Shown here piece by piece: positions 11,211 to 24,226 of a stretch of DNA of 64,000 bases. The stretch comes from Henricia sp. BOLD:AAB3569. Taxonomy: Eukaryota > Echinodermata > Asteroidea > Spinulosida > Echinasteridae. The translations under genes and the position numbers were made by a program. Below the pieces are notes generated by a model, which was given only the letters and a program-made list of their open reading frames with translations, was not told the DNA's origin and made no database searches. The stretch lies in contig JBBELK010001572.1 in assembly GCA_037783545.1 (NCBI GenBank), positions 1 through 64,000 on the forward strand. Reading direction: 5' to 3'. The stretch's first letter is position 1. Each line of letters starts with the position of its first letter.

Positions 11211-12688
11211 ATGCAAAATTTGAAGTTCGTCGGATTATTTTTTGACCTCCAAATTTGCCGACGTTTGGACCACACTTTGACCAAAATCCCGTCCCAAACT
11301 GGGCCGCGTCAACGACAGTCCGAAGGACTGAGCATGCGCACGAGTCAGGAATACACCAAAGAGGTGTGTACAGACAGCCACAGGTTGCGGGAGCATCCAG
11401 GAAGCGCCAACCCCTTTTTTTTCTAAACTCTGAAATTTCTCTGCCATTTCCCTGCGAAAGTCTGTCAATTTTTTAGGACAAGTGCGCAATATAGAGTGTT
11501 TGGAGCATGCAAAATTTGAAGTTCGTCGGAATATTTTTTGACCTCCAAATTTGCCGACGTTTGGACCACACTTTGACCAAAATCCCGTCCCAAACTGGGC
11601 CGTGTCAACGACAGTCCGAAGGACTGAGCATGCGCACGAGTCAGGAATACACCAAAGAGGTGTGTACAGACAGCCACAGGTTGCGGGAGCATCCAGGAAG
11701 CGCCAACCCCTTTTTTTTCTAAACTCTGAAATTTATCTGCCATTTCCCGGCGAAAGTCTGTCAATTTTTTTAGGACAAGTGCGCAATATAGAGTGTTTGG
11801 AGCATGCAAAATTTGAAGTTCGTCGGATTATTTTTTGACCTCCAAATTTGCCGACGTTTGGACCACACTTTGACCAAAATCCCGTCCCAAACTGGGCCGC
11901 GTCAACGACAGTCCGAAGGACTGAGCATGCGCACGAGTCAGGAATACACCAAAGAGGTGTGTACAGACAGCCACAGGTTGCGGGAGCATCCAGGAAGCGC
12001 CAACCCTTTTTTTCTAAACTCTGAAATTTCTCTGCCATTTCCCGGCGAAAGTCTGTCAATTTTTTAGGACAAGTGCGCAATATAGAGTGTTTGGAGCATG
12101 CAAAATTTGAAGTTCGTCGGAATATTTTTTGACCTCCAAATTTGCCGACGTTTGGACCACACTTTGACCAAAATCCCGTCCCAAACTGGGCCGCGTCAAC
12201 GACAGTCCGAAGGACTGAGCATGCGCACGAGTCAGGAATACACCAAAGAGGTGTGTACAGACAGCCACAGGTTGCGGGAGCATCCAGGAAGCGCCAACCC
12301 CTTTTTTTTCTAAACTCTGAAATTTCTCTGCCATTTCCCGGCGAAAGTCTGTCAATTTTTTAGGACAAGTGCGCAATATAGAGTGTTTGGAGCATGCAAA
12401 ATTTGAAGTTCGTCGGAATATTTTTTGACCTCCAAATTTGCCGACGTTTGGACCACACTTTGACCAAAATCCCGTCCCAAACTGGGCCGCGTCAACGACA
12501 GTCCGAAGGACTGAGCATGCGCACGAGTCAGGAATACACCAAAGAGGTGTGTACAGACAGCCACAGGTTGCGGGAGCATCCAGGAAGCGCCAACCCCTTT
12601 TTTTCTAAACTCTGAAATTTCTCTGCCATTTCCCGGCGAAAGTCTGTCAATTTTTTAGGACAAGTGCGCAATATAGAGTGTTTGGAGC
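11211..12688. repeat. 5-monomer higher-order unit, copy 2
   Basis: Tandem copy of 9732-11210 with the same five unit types at the same spacing. The first unit has T8 where copy 1 has T9. The following unit (12689) breaks the pattern. Confidence 0.8.
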
Positions 12689-13577
12689 ATGCAAAATTTG
12701 AAGTTCGTCGGAATATTTTTTGACCTCCAAATTTGCCGACGTTTGGACCACACTTTGACCAAAATCCCGTCCCAAACTGGGCCGCGTCAACGACAGTCCG
12801 AAGGACTGAGCATGCGCACGAGTCAGGAATACACCAAAGAGGTGTGTACAGACAGCCACAGGTTGCGGGAGCATCCAGGAAGCGCCAACCCCTTTTTTTT
12901 CTAAACTCTGAAATTTCTCTGCCATTTCCCGGCGAAAGTCTGTCAATTTTTTAGGACAAGTGCGCAATATAGAGTGTATGGAGTATGCAAAATTTGAAGT
13001 TCGTCGGAATATTTTTTGACCTCAAAATTTGCCGACGTTTGGACCACACTTTGACCAAAATCCCGTCCCAAACTGGGCCGCGTCAACGACAGTCCGAAGG
13101 ACTGAGCATGCGCACGAGTCAGGAATACACCAAAGAGGTGTGTACAGACAGCCACAGGTTGCGGGAGCATCCAGGAAGCGCCAACCCCTTTTTTTTCTAA
13201 ACTCTGAAATTTCTCTGCCATTTCCCGGCGAAAGTCTGTCAATTTTTTAGGACAAGTGCGCAATATAGAGTGTTTGGAGCATGCAAAATTTGAAGTTCGT
13301 CGGAATATTTTTTGACCTCCAAATTTGCCGACGTTTGGACCACACTTTGACCAAAATCCCGTCCCAAACTGGGCCGTGTCAACGACAGTCCGAAGGACTG
13401 AGCATGCGCACGAGTCAGGAATACACCAAAGAGGTGTGTACAGACAGCCACAGGTTGCGGGAGCATCCAGGAAGCGCCAACTCCTTTTTTTTTCTAAACT
13501 CTGAAATTTCTCTTCCATTTCCCGGCGAAAGTCTGTCAATTGTTTAGGACAAGTGCGCAATATAGAGTGTTTGGAGC

Positions 13578-15648
13578 ATGCAACATTTGAAGTTCGTCGG
13601 AATATTTTTTGACCTCCAAATTTGCCGACGTTTGGACCACACTTTGACCAAAATCCCGTCCCAAACTGGGCCGCGTCAACGACAGTCCGAAGGACTGAGC
13701 ATGCGCACGAGTCAGGAATACACCAAAGAGGTGTGTACAGACAGCCACAGGTTGCGGGAGCATCCAGGAAGCGCCAACCCCTTTTTTTTCTAAACTCTGA
13801 AATTTCTCTGCCATTTCCCTGCGAAAGTCTGTCAATTTGTTAGGACAAGTGCGCAATATAGAGTGTTTGGAGCATGCAAAATTTGAAGTTCGTCGGAATA
13901 TTTTTTGACCTCCAAATTTGCAGACGTTTGGACCACACTTTGACCAAAATCCCGTCCCAAACTGGGCCGTGTCAACGACAGTCCGAAGGACTGAGCATGC
14001 GCACGAGTCAGGAATACACCAAAGAGGTGTGTACAGACAGCCACAGGTTGCGGGAGCATCCAGGAAGCGCCAACCCCTTTTGTTTCTAAACTCTGAAATT
14101 TCTCTTCCATTTCCCGGCGAAAGTCTGTCAATTTTTTAGGACAAGTGCGCAATATAGAGTGTTTGGAGCATGCAAAATTTGAAGTTAGTCGGAATATTTT
14201 TTGACCTCCAAATTTGCCGACGTTTGGACCACACTTTGACCAAAATCCCGTCCCAAACTGGGCCGCGTCAACGACAGTCCGAAGGACTGAGCATGCGCAC
14301 GAGTCAGGAATACACCAAAGAGGTGTGTACAGACAGCCACAGGTTGCGGGAGCATCCAGGAAGCGCCAACCCCTTTTTTTTCTAAACTCTGAAATTTCTC
14401 TGCCATTTCCCGGCGAAAGTCTGTCAATTTTTTAGGAAAAGTGCGCAATATAGAGTGTTTGGAGCATGCAAAATTTGAAGTTCGTCGGAATATTTTTTGA
14501 CCTCCAAATTTGCCGACGTTTGGACCACACTTTGACCAAAATCCCGTCCCAAACTGGGCCGCGTCAACGACAGTCCGAAGGACTGAGCATGCGCACGAGT
14601 CAGGAATACACCAAAGAGGTGTGTACAGACAGCCACAGGTTGCGGGAGCATCCAGAAAGCGCCAACCCCTTTTTTTCTAAACTCTGAAATTTCTCTGCCA
14701 TTTCCCGGCGAAAGTCTGTCAATTTTTTAGGACAAGTGCGCAATATAGAGTGTTTGGAGCATGCAAAATTTGAAGTTCGTCGGAATATGTTTTGACCTCC
14801 AAATTTGCCGACGTTTGGACCACACTTTGACCAAAATCCCGTCCCAAACTGGGCCGCGTCAACGACAGTCCGAAGGACTGAGCATGCGCACGAGTCAGGA
14901 ATACACCAAAGAGGTGTGTACAGACAGCCACAGGTTGCGGGAGCATCCAGGAAGCGCCAACCCCTTTTTTTTCTAAACTCTGAAATTTCTCTTCCATTTC
15001 CCGGCGAAAGTCTGTCAATTTTTTCGGACAAGTGCACAATATAGAGTGTTTGGAGCATGCAAAATTTGAAGTTCGTCGGAATATTTTTTGACCTCCAAAT
15101 TTGCCGACGTTTGGACCACACTTTGACCAAAATCCCGTCCCAAACTGGGCCGCGTCAACGACAGTCCGAAGGACTGAGCATGCGCACGAGTCAGGAATAC
15201 ACCAAAGAGGTGTGTACAGACAGCCACAGGTTGCGGGAGCATCCAGGAAGCGCCAACCCCTTTTTTTTCTAAACTCTGAAATTTCTCTTCCATTTCCCGG
15301 CGAAAGTCTGTCATTTTTTTAGGACAAGTGCGCAATATAGAGTGTTTGGAGCATGCAAAATTTGAAGTTCGTCGGAATATTTTTTGACCTCCAAATTTGC
15401 CGACGTTTGGACCACACTTTGACCAAAATCCCGTCCCAAACTGGGCCGCGTCAACGACAGTCCGAAGGACTGAGCATGCGCACGAGTCAGGAATACACCA
15501 AAGAGGTGTGTACAGACAGCCACAGGTTGCGGGAGCATCCAGGAAGCGCCAACCCCTTTTTTTTCTAAACTCTGAAATTTGTCTTCCATTTCCCGGCGAA
15601 AGTCTGTCAATTGTTTAGGACAAGTGCGCAATATAGAGTGTTTGGAGC
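13578..15648. repeat. Weak 7-monomer periodicity (~2071 bp)
   Basis: Units starting at 13578 and 15649 share gcaaCattt and are both preceded by aattGtttagg. In both cases the next unit but one begins a run ending in tagga variants. Intervening units agree only partly, for example aggaaaag falls at unshifted positions. This may be an old duplication partly erased by conversion, or two copies of one variant unit. Confidence 0.35.
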
Positions 15649-17423
15649 ATGCAACATTTGAAGTTCGTCGGAATATTTTTTGACCTCCAAATTTGCCGAC
15701 GTTTGGACCACACTTTGACCAAAATCCCGTCCCAAACTGGGCCGCGTCAACGACAGTCCGAAGGACTGAGCATGCGCACGAGTCAGGAATACACCAAAGA
15801 GGTGTGTACAGACAGCCACAGGTTGCGGGAGCATCCAGGAAGCGCCAACCCCTTTTTTTTCTAAACTCTGAAATTTCTCTGCCATTTCCCGGCGAAAGTC
15901 TGTCAATTTTTTAGGACAAGTGCGCAATATAGAGTGTTTGGAGCATGCAAAATTTGAAGTTCGTCGGAATATTTTTTGACCTCCAAATTTGCCGACGTTT
16001 GGACCACACTTTGACCAAAATCCCGTCCCAAACTGGGCCGTGTCAACGACAGTCCGAAGGACTGAGCATGCGCACGAGTCAGGAATACACCAAAGAGGTG
16101 TGTACAGACAGCCACAGGTTGCGGGAGCATCCAGGAAGCGCCAACCCCTTTTTTCTAAACTCTGAAATTTCTCTGCCATTTCCCGGCGAAAGTCTGTCAA
16201 TTTTTTAGGAAAAGTGCGCAATATAGAGTGTTTGGAGCATGCAAAATTTGAAGTTCGTCGGAATATTTTTTGACCTCCAAATTTGCCGACGTTTGGACCA
16301 CACTTTGACCAAAATCCCGTCCCAAACTGGGCCGCGTCAACGACAGTCCGAAGGACTGAACATGCGCACGAGTCAGGAATACACCAAAGAGGTGTGTACA
16401 GACAGCCACAGGTTGCAGAAGCATCCAGGAAGCGCCAACCCCTTTTTTTTTCTAAACTCTGAAATTTCTCTGCCATTTCCCGGCGAAAGTCTGTCAATTT
16501 GTTAGGACAAGTGCGCAATATAGAGTGTTTGGAGCATGCAAAATTTGAAGTTCGTCGGAATATTTTTTGACCTCCAAATTTGCCGACGTTTGGACCACAC
16601 TTTGACCAAAATCCCGTCCCAAACTGGGCCGCGTCAACGACAGTCCGAAGGACTGAGCATGCGCACGAGTCAGGAATACACCAAAGAGGTGTGTACAGAC
16701 AGCCACAGGTTGCGGGAGCATCCAGGAAGCGCCAACCCCTTTTTTTTCTAAACTCTGAAATTTCTCTGCCATTTCCCTGCGAAAGTCTGTCAATTTTTTC
16801 GGACAAGTGCGCAATATAGAGTGTTTGGAGCATGCAAAATTTGAAGTTCGTCGGAATATTTTTTGACCTCCAAATTTGCCGACGTTTGGACCACACTTTG
16901 ACCAAAATCCCGTCCCAAACTGGGTCGTGTCAACGACAGTCCGAAGGACTGAGCATGCGCACGAGTCAGGAATACACCAAAGAGGTGTGTACAGACAGCC
17001 ACAGGTTGTGGGAGCATCCAGGAAGCGCCAACCCCTTTTTTTTCTAAACTCTGAAATTTCTCTGCCATTTCCCGGCGAAAGTCTGTCAATTTTGTTAGGA
17101 CAAGTGCGCAATATAGAGTGTTTGGAGCATGCAAAATTTGAAGTTCGTCGGAATATTTTTTGACCTCCAAATTTGCCGACGTTTGGACCACACTTTGACC
17201 AAAATCCCGTCCCAAACTGGGCCGTGTCAACGACAGTCCGAAGGACTGAGCATGCGCACGAGTCAGGAATACACCAAAGAGGTGTGTACAGACAGCCACA
17301 GGTTGCGGGAGCATCCAGGAAGCGCCAACCCCTTTTTTTCTAAACTCTGAAATTTCTCTGCCATTTCCCGGCGAAAGTCTGTCAATTTTTTAGAAAAAGT
17401 GCGCAATATAGAGTGTTTGGAGC

Positions 17424-19789
17424 ATGCAAAATTTGAAGTTCGTCGGAATATTTTTTGACCTCCAAATTTGCCGACGTTTGGACCACACTTTGACCAAAAT
17501 CCCGTCCCAAACTGGGCCGTGTCAACGACAGTCCGAAGGACTGAGCATGCGCACGAGTCAGGAATACACCAAAGAGGTCTGTACAGACAGCCACAGGTTG
17601 CGGGAGCATCCAGGAAGCGCCAACCTCTTTTTTTTCTAAACTCTGAAATTTCTCTGCCATTCACCGGCGAAAGTCTGTCAATTTTTTTAGGACAAGTGCG
17701 CAATATAGAGTGTTTGGAGCATGCAAAATTTGAAGTTCGTCGGAATATTTTTTGACCTCCAAATTTGCCGACGTTTGGACCACACTTTGACCAAAATCCC
17801 GTCCCAAACTGGGCCGTGTCAACGACAGTCCGAAGGACTGAGCATGCGCACGAGTCAGGAATACACCAAAGAGGTGTGTACAGACAGCCACAGGTTGCGG
17901 GAGCATCCAGGAAGCGCCAACCCCTTTTTTTTCTAAACTCTGAAATTTCTCTGCCATTTCCCGGCGAAAGTTTGTCAATTTTTTAGGACAAGTGCGCAAT
18001 ATAGAGTGTTTGGAGCATGCCAAATTTGAAGTTCGTCGGAATATTTTTTGACCTCCAAATTTGCCGACGTTTGGACCACACTTTGACCAAAATCCCGTCC
18101 CAAACTGGGCCGCGTCAACGACAGTCCGAAGGACTGAGCATGCGCACGAGTCAGGAATACACCAAAGAGGTCTGTACAGACAGCCACAGGTTGCGGGAGC
18201 ATCCAGGAAGCGCCAACCTCTTTTTTTCTAAACTCTGAAATTTCTCTGCCATTTCCCGGCGAAAGTCTGTCAATTTTTTAGGACAAGTGCGCAATATAGA
18301 GTGTTTGGAGCATGCAAAATTTGAAGTTCGTCGGAATATTTTTTGACCTCCAAATTTGCCGACGTTTGGACCACACTTTGACCAAAATCCCGTCCCAAAC
18401 TGGGCCGTGTCAACGACAGTCCGAAGGACTGAGCATGCGCACGAGTCAGGAATACACCAAAGAGGTGTGTACAGACAGCCACAGGTTGCGGGAGCATCCA
18501 GGAAGCGCCAACCCCTTTTTTTTCTAAACTCTGAAATTTCTCTGCCATTTCCCGGCGAAAGTCTGTCAATTTTTTAGGACAAGTGCGCAATATAGAGTGT
18601 TTGGAGCATGCAAAATTTGAAGTTCGTCGGAATATTTTTTGACCTCCAAATTTGCCGACGTTTGGACCACACTTTGACCAAAATCACGTCCCAAACTGGG
18701 CCGCGTCAACGACAGTCCGAAGGACTGAGCATGCGCACGAGTCAGGAATACACCAAAGAGGTCTGTACAGACAGCCACAGGTTGCGGGAGCATCCAGGAA
18801 GCGCCAACCTCTTTTTTTCTAAACTCTGAAATTTCTCTGCCATTTCCCGGCGAAAGTCTGTCAATTTTTTAGGACAAGTGAGCAATATAGAGTGTTTGGA
18901 GCATGCAAAATTTGAAGTTCGTCGGAATATTTTTTGACCTCCAAATTTGCCGACGTTTGGACCACACTTTGACCAAAATCCCGTCCCAAACTGGGCCGTG
19001 TCAACGACAGTCCGAAGGACTGAGCATGCGCACGAGTCAGGAATACACCAAAGAGGTGTGTACAGACAGCCACAGGTTGCGGGAGCATCCAGGAAGCGCC
19101 AACCCCTTTTTTTCTAAACTCTGAAATTTCTCTGCCATTTCCCGGCGAAAGTTTGTCAATTTTTTAGGACAAGTGCGCAATATAGAGTGTTTGGAGCATG
19201 CCAAATTTGAAGTTCGTCGGAATATTTTTTGACCTCCAAATTTGCCGACGTTTGGACCACACTTTGACCAAAATCCCGTCCCAAACTGGGCCGCGTCAAC
19301 GACAGTCCGAAGGACTGAGCATGCGCACGAGTCAGGAATACACCAAAGAGGTCTGTACAGACAGCCACAGGTTGCGGGAGCATCCAGGAAGCGCCAACCT
19401 CTTTTTTTTCTAAACTCTGAAATTTCTCTGCCATTTGCCGGCGAAAGTCTGTCAATTTTTTAGGACAAGTGCGCAATATAGAGTGTTTGGAGCATGCAAA
19501 ATTTGAAGTTCGTCGGAATATTTTTTGACCTCCAAATTTGCCGACGTTTGGACCACACTTTGACCAAAATCCCGTCCCAAACTGGGCCGTGTCAACGACA
19601 GTCCGAAGGACTGAGCATGCGCACGAGTCAGGAATACACCAAAGAGGTGTGTACAGACAGCCACAGGTTGCGGGAGCATCCAGGAAGCGCCAACCCCTTT
19701 TTTTTCTAAACTCTGACATTTCTCTGCCATTTCCCGGCGAAAGTCTGTCAATTTTTTAGGACAAGTGCGCAATATAGAGTGTTTGGAGC
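17424..19789. repeat. Dimeric higher-order repeat, ~590-bp period
   Basis: Units alternate between two types. Type A has gaggtCtgtac and caaccTctt (starts 17424, 18017, 18608, 19198). Type B has the usual gaggtGtgtac and caaccCctt (starts 17721, 18312, 18903, 19494). Spacings of the A units are 593, 591 and 590 bp. In 18017, 18608 and 19198 the A unit also has gccgCG, while all B units have gccgTG. A-like units recur at 20086 (partial) and 20677. The alternation is a two-monomer amplification unit copied four times. Confidence 0.75.
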
Positions 19790-21268
19790 ATGCAAAATTT
19801 GAAGTTCGTCGGAATATTTTTTGACCTCCAAATTTGCCGACGTTTGGACCACACTTTGACCAAAATCCCGTCTTAAACTGGGCCGTGTCAACGACAGTCC
19901 GAAGGACTGAGCATGCGCACGAGTCAGGAATACACCAAAGAGGTGTGTACAGACAGCCACAGGTTGCGGAAGCATCCAGGAAGCGCCAACCCCTTTTTTT
20001 TATAAACTCTGAAATTTCTCTGCCATTTCCCGGCGAAAGTCTGTCAATTTTTTAGGACAAGTGCGCAATATAGAGTGTTTGGAGCATGCAAAATTTGAAG
20101 TTCGTCGGAATATTTTTTGACCTCCAAATTTGCCGACGTTTGGACCACACTTTGACCAAAATCCCGTCCCAAACTGGGCCGTGTCAACGACAGTCCGAAG
20201 GACTGAGCATGCGCACGAGTCAGGAATACACCAAAGAGGTGTGTACAGACAGCCACAGGTTGCGGGAGCATCCAGGAAGCGCCAACCTCTTTTTTTCTAA
20301 ACTCTGAAATTTCTCTGCCATTTCCCGGCGAAAGTCTGTCAATTTTTTAGGACAAGTGCGCAATATAGAGTGTTTGGAGCATGCAAAATTTGAAGTTCGT
20401 CGGAATGATTGTTGACCTCCAAATTTGCCGACGTTTGGACCACACTTTGACCAAAATCCCGTCCCAAACTGGGCCGTGTCAACGACAGTCCGAAGGACTG
20501 AGCATGCGCACGAGTCAGGAATACACCAAAGAGGTGTGTACAGACAGCCACAGGTTGCGGGAGCATCCAGGAAGCGCCAACCCCTTTTTTTGCTAAACTC
20601 TGAAATTTCTCTGCCATTTCCCGGCGAAAGTTTGTCAATTTTTTAGGACAAGTGCGCAATATAGAGTGTTTGGAGCATGCCAAATTTGAAGTTCGTCGGA
20701 ATATTTTTTGACCTCCAAATTTGCCGACGTTTGGACCACACTTTGACCAAAATCCCGTCCCAAACTGGGCCGCGTCAACGACAGTCCGAAGGACTGAGCA
20801 TGCGCACGAGTCAGGAATACACCAAAGAGGTCTGTACAGACAGCCACAGGTTGCGGGAGCATCCAGGAAGCGCCAACCTCTTTTTTTTCTAAACTCTGAA
20901 ATTTCTCTGCCATTTCCCGGCGAAAGTCTGTCAATTTTTTAGGACAAGTGCGCAATATAGAGTGTTTGGAGCATGCAAAATTTGAAGTTCGTCGGAATAT
21001 TTTTTGACCTCCAAATTTGCCGACGTTTGGACCACACTTTGACCAAAATCCCGTCCCAAACTGGGCCGTGTCAACGACAGTCCGAAGGACTGAGCATGCG
21101 CACGAGTCAGGAATACACCAAAGAGGTGTGTACAGACAGCCACAGGTTGCGGAAGCATCCAGGAAGCGCCAACCCCTTTTTTTTCTAAACTCTGAAATTT
21201 CTCTGCCATTTCCCGGCGAAAATCTGTCAATTTTTTAGGACAAGTGCGCAATATAGAGTGTTTGGAGC

Positions 21269-22745
21269 ATACAAAATTTGAAGTTCGTCGGAATATTTTT
21301 TGACCTCCAAATTTGCCGACGTTTGGACCACACTTTGACCAAAATCCCGTCCCAAACTGGGCCGTGTCAACGACAGTCCGAAGGACTGAGCATGTGCACG
21401 AGTCAGGAATACACCAAAGAGGTGTGTACAGACAGCAACAGGTTGCGGGAGCATCCAGGAAGCGCCAACCCCCTTTTTTTCTAAACTCTGAAATTTCTCT
21501 GCCATTTCCAGGCGAAAGTCTGTCAATTTTTTAGGACAATTGCGCAATATAGAGTGTTTGGAGCATGCAAAATTTGAAGTTCGTCGGAATATTTTTTGAC
21601 CTCCAAATTTGCCGACGTTTGGACCACACTTTGACCAAAATCCCGTCCCAAACTGGGCCATGTCAACGACAGTCCGAAGGACTGAGCATGCGCACGAGTC
21701 AGGAATACACCAAAGAGGTGTGTACAGACAGCCACAGGTTGCGGGAGCATCCAGAAAGCGCCAACCCCTTTTTTTTCTAAACTCTGAAATTTATCTGCCA
21801 TTTCCCGGCGAAAGTCTGTCATTTTTTTAGGACAAGTGCGCAATATAGTGTTTGGAGCATGCACAATTTGAAGTTCGTCGGAATATTTTTTGACCTCCAA
21901 ATTTGCCGACGTTTGGACCACACTTTGACCAAAATCCCGTCCCAAACTGGGCCGTGTCAACGACAGTCCGAAGGACTGAGCATGCGCACGAGTCAGGAAT
22001 ACACCAAAGAGGTGTGTACAGACAGCCACAGGTTGCGGGAGCATCCAGGAAACGCCAACCCCTTTTTTTTCTAAACTCTGAAATTTCTCTGCCATTTCCC
22101 GGCGAAAGTCTGTCAATTTTTTAGGAAAAGTGCGCAATATAGAGTGTTTGGAGCGTGCAAAATTTGAAGTTCGTCGGAATATTTTTTGACCTCCAAATTT
22201 GCCGACGTTTGGACCACACTTTTACCAAAATCCTGTCCCAAACTGGGCCGTGTCAACGACAGTCCGAAGGACTGAGCATGCGCACGAGTCAGGAATACAC
22301 CAAAGAGGTGTGTACAGACAGCCACAGGTTGCGGGAGCTTCCAGGAAGCGCCAACCCCTTTTTTTTCTAAACTCTGAAATTTCTCTGCCATTTCCCGGCG
22401 AAAGTCTGTCAAATTTTTAGGACAAGTGCGCAATATAGAGTGTTTGGAGCATGCAAAATTTGAAGTTCGTCGGAATATTTTTTGACCTCCAAATTTGCCG
22501 ACGTTTGGACCACACTTTGACCAAAATCCCGTCCCAAACTGGGCCATGTCAACGACAGTCCGAAGGACTGAGCATGCGCACGAGTCAGGAATACACCAAA
22601 GAGGTGTGTACAGACAGCCACAGGTTGCGGGAGCATCCAGAAAGCGCCAACCCCTTTTTTTCTAAACTCTGAAATTTCTCTGCCATTTCCCGGCGAAAGT
22701 CTGTCATTTTTTTAGGACAAGTGCGCAATATAGATTGTTTGGAGC
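21269..22745. repeat. Five units repeated ~2958 bp downstream (copy 1)
   Basis: The first unit has gcatgTgcacg, cagcAacagg, five C before the T tract, tttccAggcg and ggacaaTtgcg. It is followed by ccATG/agaaagc with tttAtctgcc, by gcACAAttt, by gagcGTgcaaa with tcaAAttttt, and by another ccATG/agaaagc unit. The same series starts at 24227. The unit near 21859 lacks two bases (atatagtgtttgg), so spacing varies by 1-2 bp. Confidence 0.65.
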
Positions 22746-24226
22746 ATGGACAATTTGAAGTTCGTCGGAATATTTTTTGACCTCCAAATTTGCCGACGTT
22801 TGGACCACACTTTGACCAAAATCCCGTCCCAAACTGGGCCGTGTCAACGACAGTCCGAAGGACTGAGCATGCGCACGAGTCAGGAATACACCAAAGAGGT
22901 GTGTACAGACAGCCACAGGTTGCGGGAACATCCAGGAAGCGCCAACCCCTTTTTTTTCTAAACTCTGAAATTTCTCTGCCATTTCCCGGCGAAAGTCTGT
23001 CAATTTTTTAGGAAACGTGCGCAATATAGAGTGTTTGGAGCGTGCAAAATTTGAAGTTCGTCGGAATATTTGTTGACCTCCAAATTTGCCGACGTTTGGA
23101 CCACACTTTGACCAAAATCCCGTCCCAAACTGGGCCGTGTCAACGACAGTCCGAAGGACTGAGCATGCGCACGAGTCAGGAATACACCAAAGAGGTGTGT
23201 ACAGACAGCCACAGGTTGCGGGAGCATCCAGGAAGCGCCAACCCCTTTTTTTTCTAAACTCTGAAATTTCTCTGCCATTTCCCGGCGAAAGTCTGTCAAT
23301 TTTTTAGGACAAGTGCGCAATATAGAGTGTTTGGAGCATGCAAAATTTGAAGTTCGTCGGAATATTTTTTGACCTCCAAATTTGCCGACGTTTGGACCAC
23401 ACTTTGACCAAAATCCCGTCCCAAACTGGGCCGTGTCAACGACAGTCCGAAGGACTGAGCATGCGCACGAGTCAGGAATACACCAAAGAGGTGTGTACAG
23501 ACAGCCACAGGTTGCGGAAGCATCCAGGAAGCGCCAACCCCTTTTTTTTCTAAACTCTGAAATTTCTCGGCCATTTCCCGGCGAAAGTCTGTCATTTTTT
23601 TAGGACAAGTGCGCAATCTAGAGTGTTTGGAGCATGCAAAATTTGAAGTTCGTCGGAATATTTTTTGACCTCCAAATTTGACGACGTTTGGACCACACTT
23701 TGACCAAAATCCCGTCCCAAACTGGGCCGTGTCAACGACAGTCCGAAGGACTGAGCATGCGCACGAGTCAGGAATACACCAAAGAGGTGTGTACAGACAG
23801 CCACAGGTTGCGGGAGCATCCAGGAAGCGCCAACCCCTTTTTTTTCTAAACTCTGAAATTTTTCTGCCATTTCCCGGCGAAAGTCTGTAAATTTTTTAGG
23901 ACAAGTGCGCAATATAGAGTGTTTGGAGCATGCAAAATTTGAAGTTCGTCGGAATATTTTTTGACCTCCAAATTTGCCGACGTTTGGACCACACTTTGAC
24001 CAAAATCCCGTCCCAAACTGGGCCGTGTCAACGACAGTCCGAAGGACTGAGCATGCGCACGAGTCAGGAATACACCAAAGAGGTGTGTACGGACAGCCAC
24101 AGGTTGCGGGAGCATCCAGGAAGCGCCAACCCCTTTTTTTTTCTAAACTCTGAATTTTCTCTGCCATTTCCCGGCGAAAGTCTGTCAATTTTTTAGGACA
24201 AGTGCGCAATATAGAGTTTTTGGAGC

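Larger units (their letters stand above)
1..17423. repeat. Array domain I: mixed gccgCGtc/gccgTGtc units
   Basis: About 59 units. The main polymorphism alternates irregularly between gccgCGtc and gccgTGtc. Other recurrent local markers are ctcTTcc instead of ctcTGcc, taggAAAAg instead of taggACAAg, tttcccTGcg, and gtctgtcATTTTTTT. The gccATG, gcACAAttt and 27-bp-deleted types typical of the rest of the window are absent. The window opens inside a unit, so the left edge of the array is not seen. Confidence 0.8.

Noticed and set aside
13578-15648. Clear 7-unit higher-order repeat
   Set aside because: Only the gcaaCattt units and their preceding aattGtttagg match well. Intermediate units disagree, so it is listed only as a weak periodicity.
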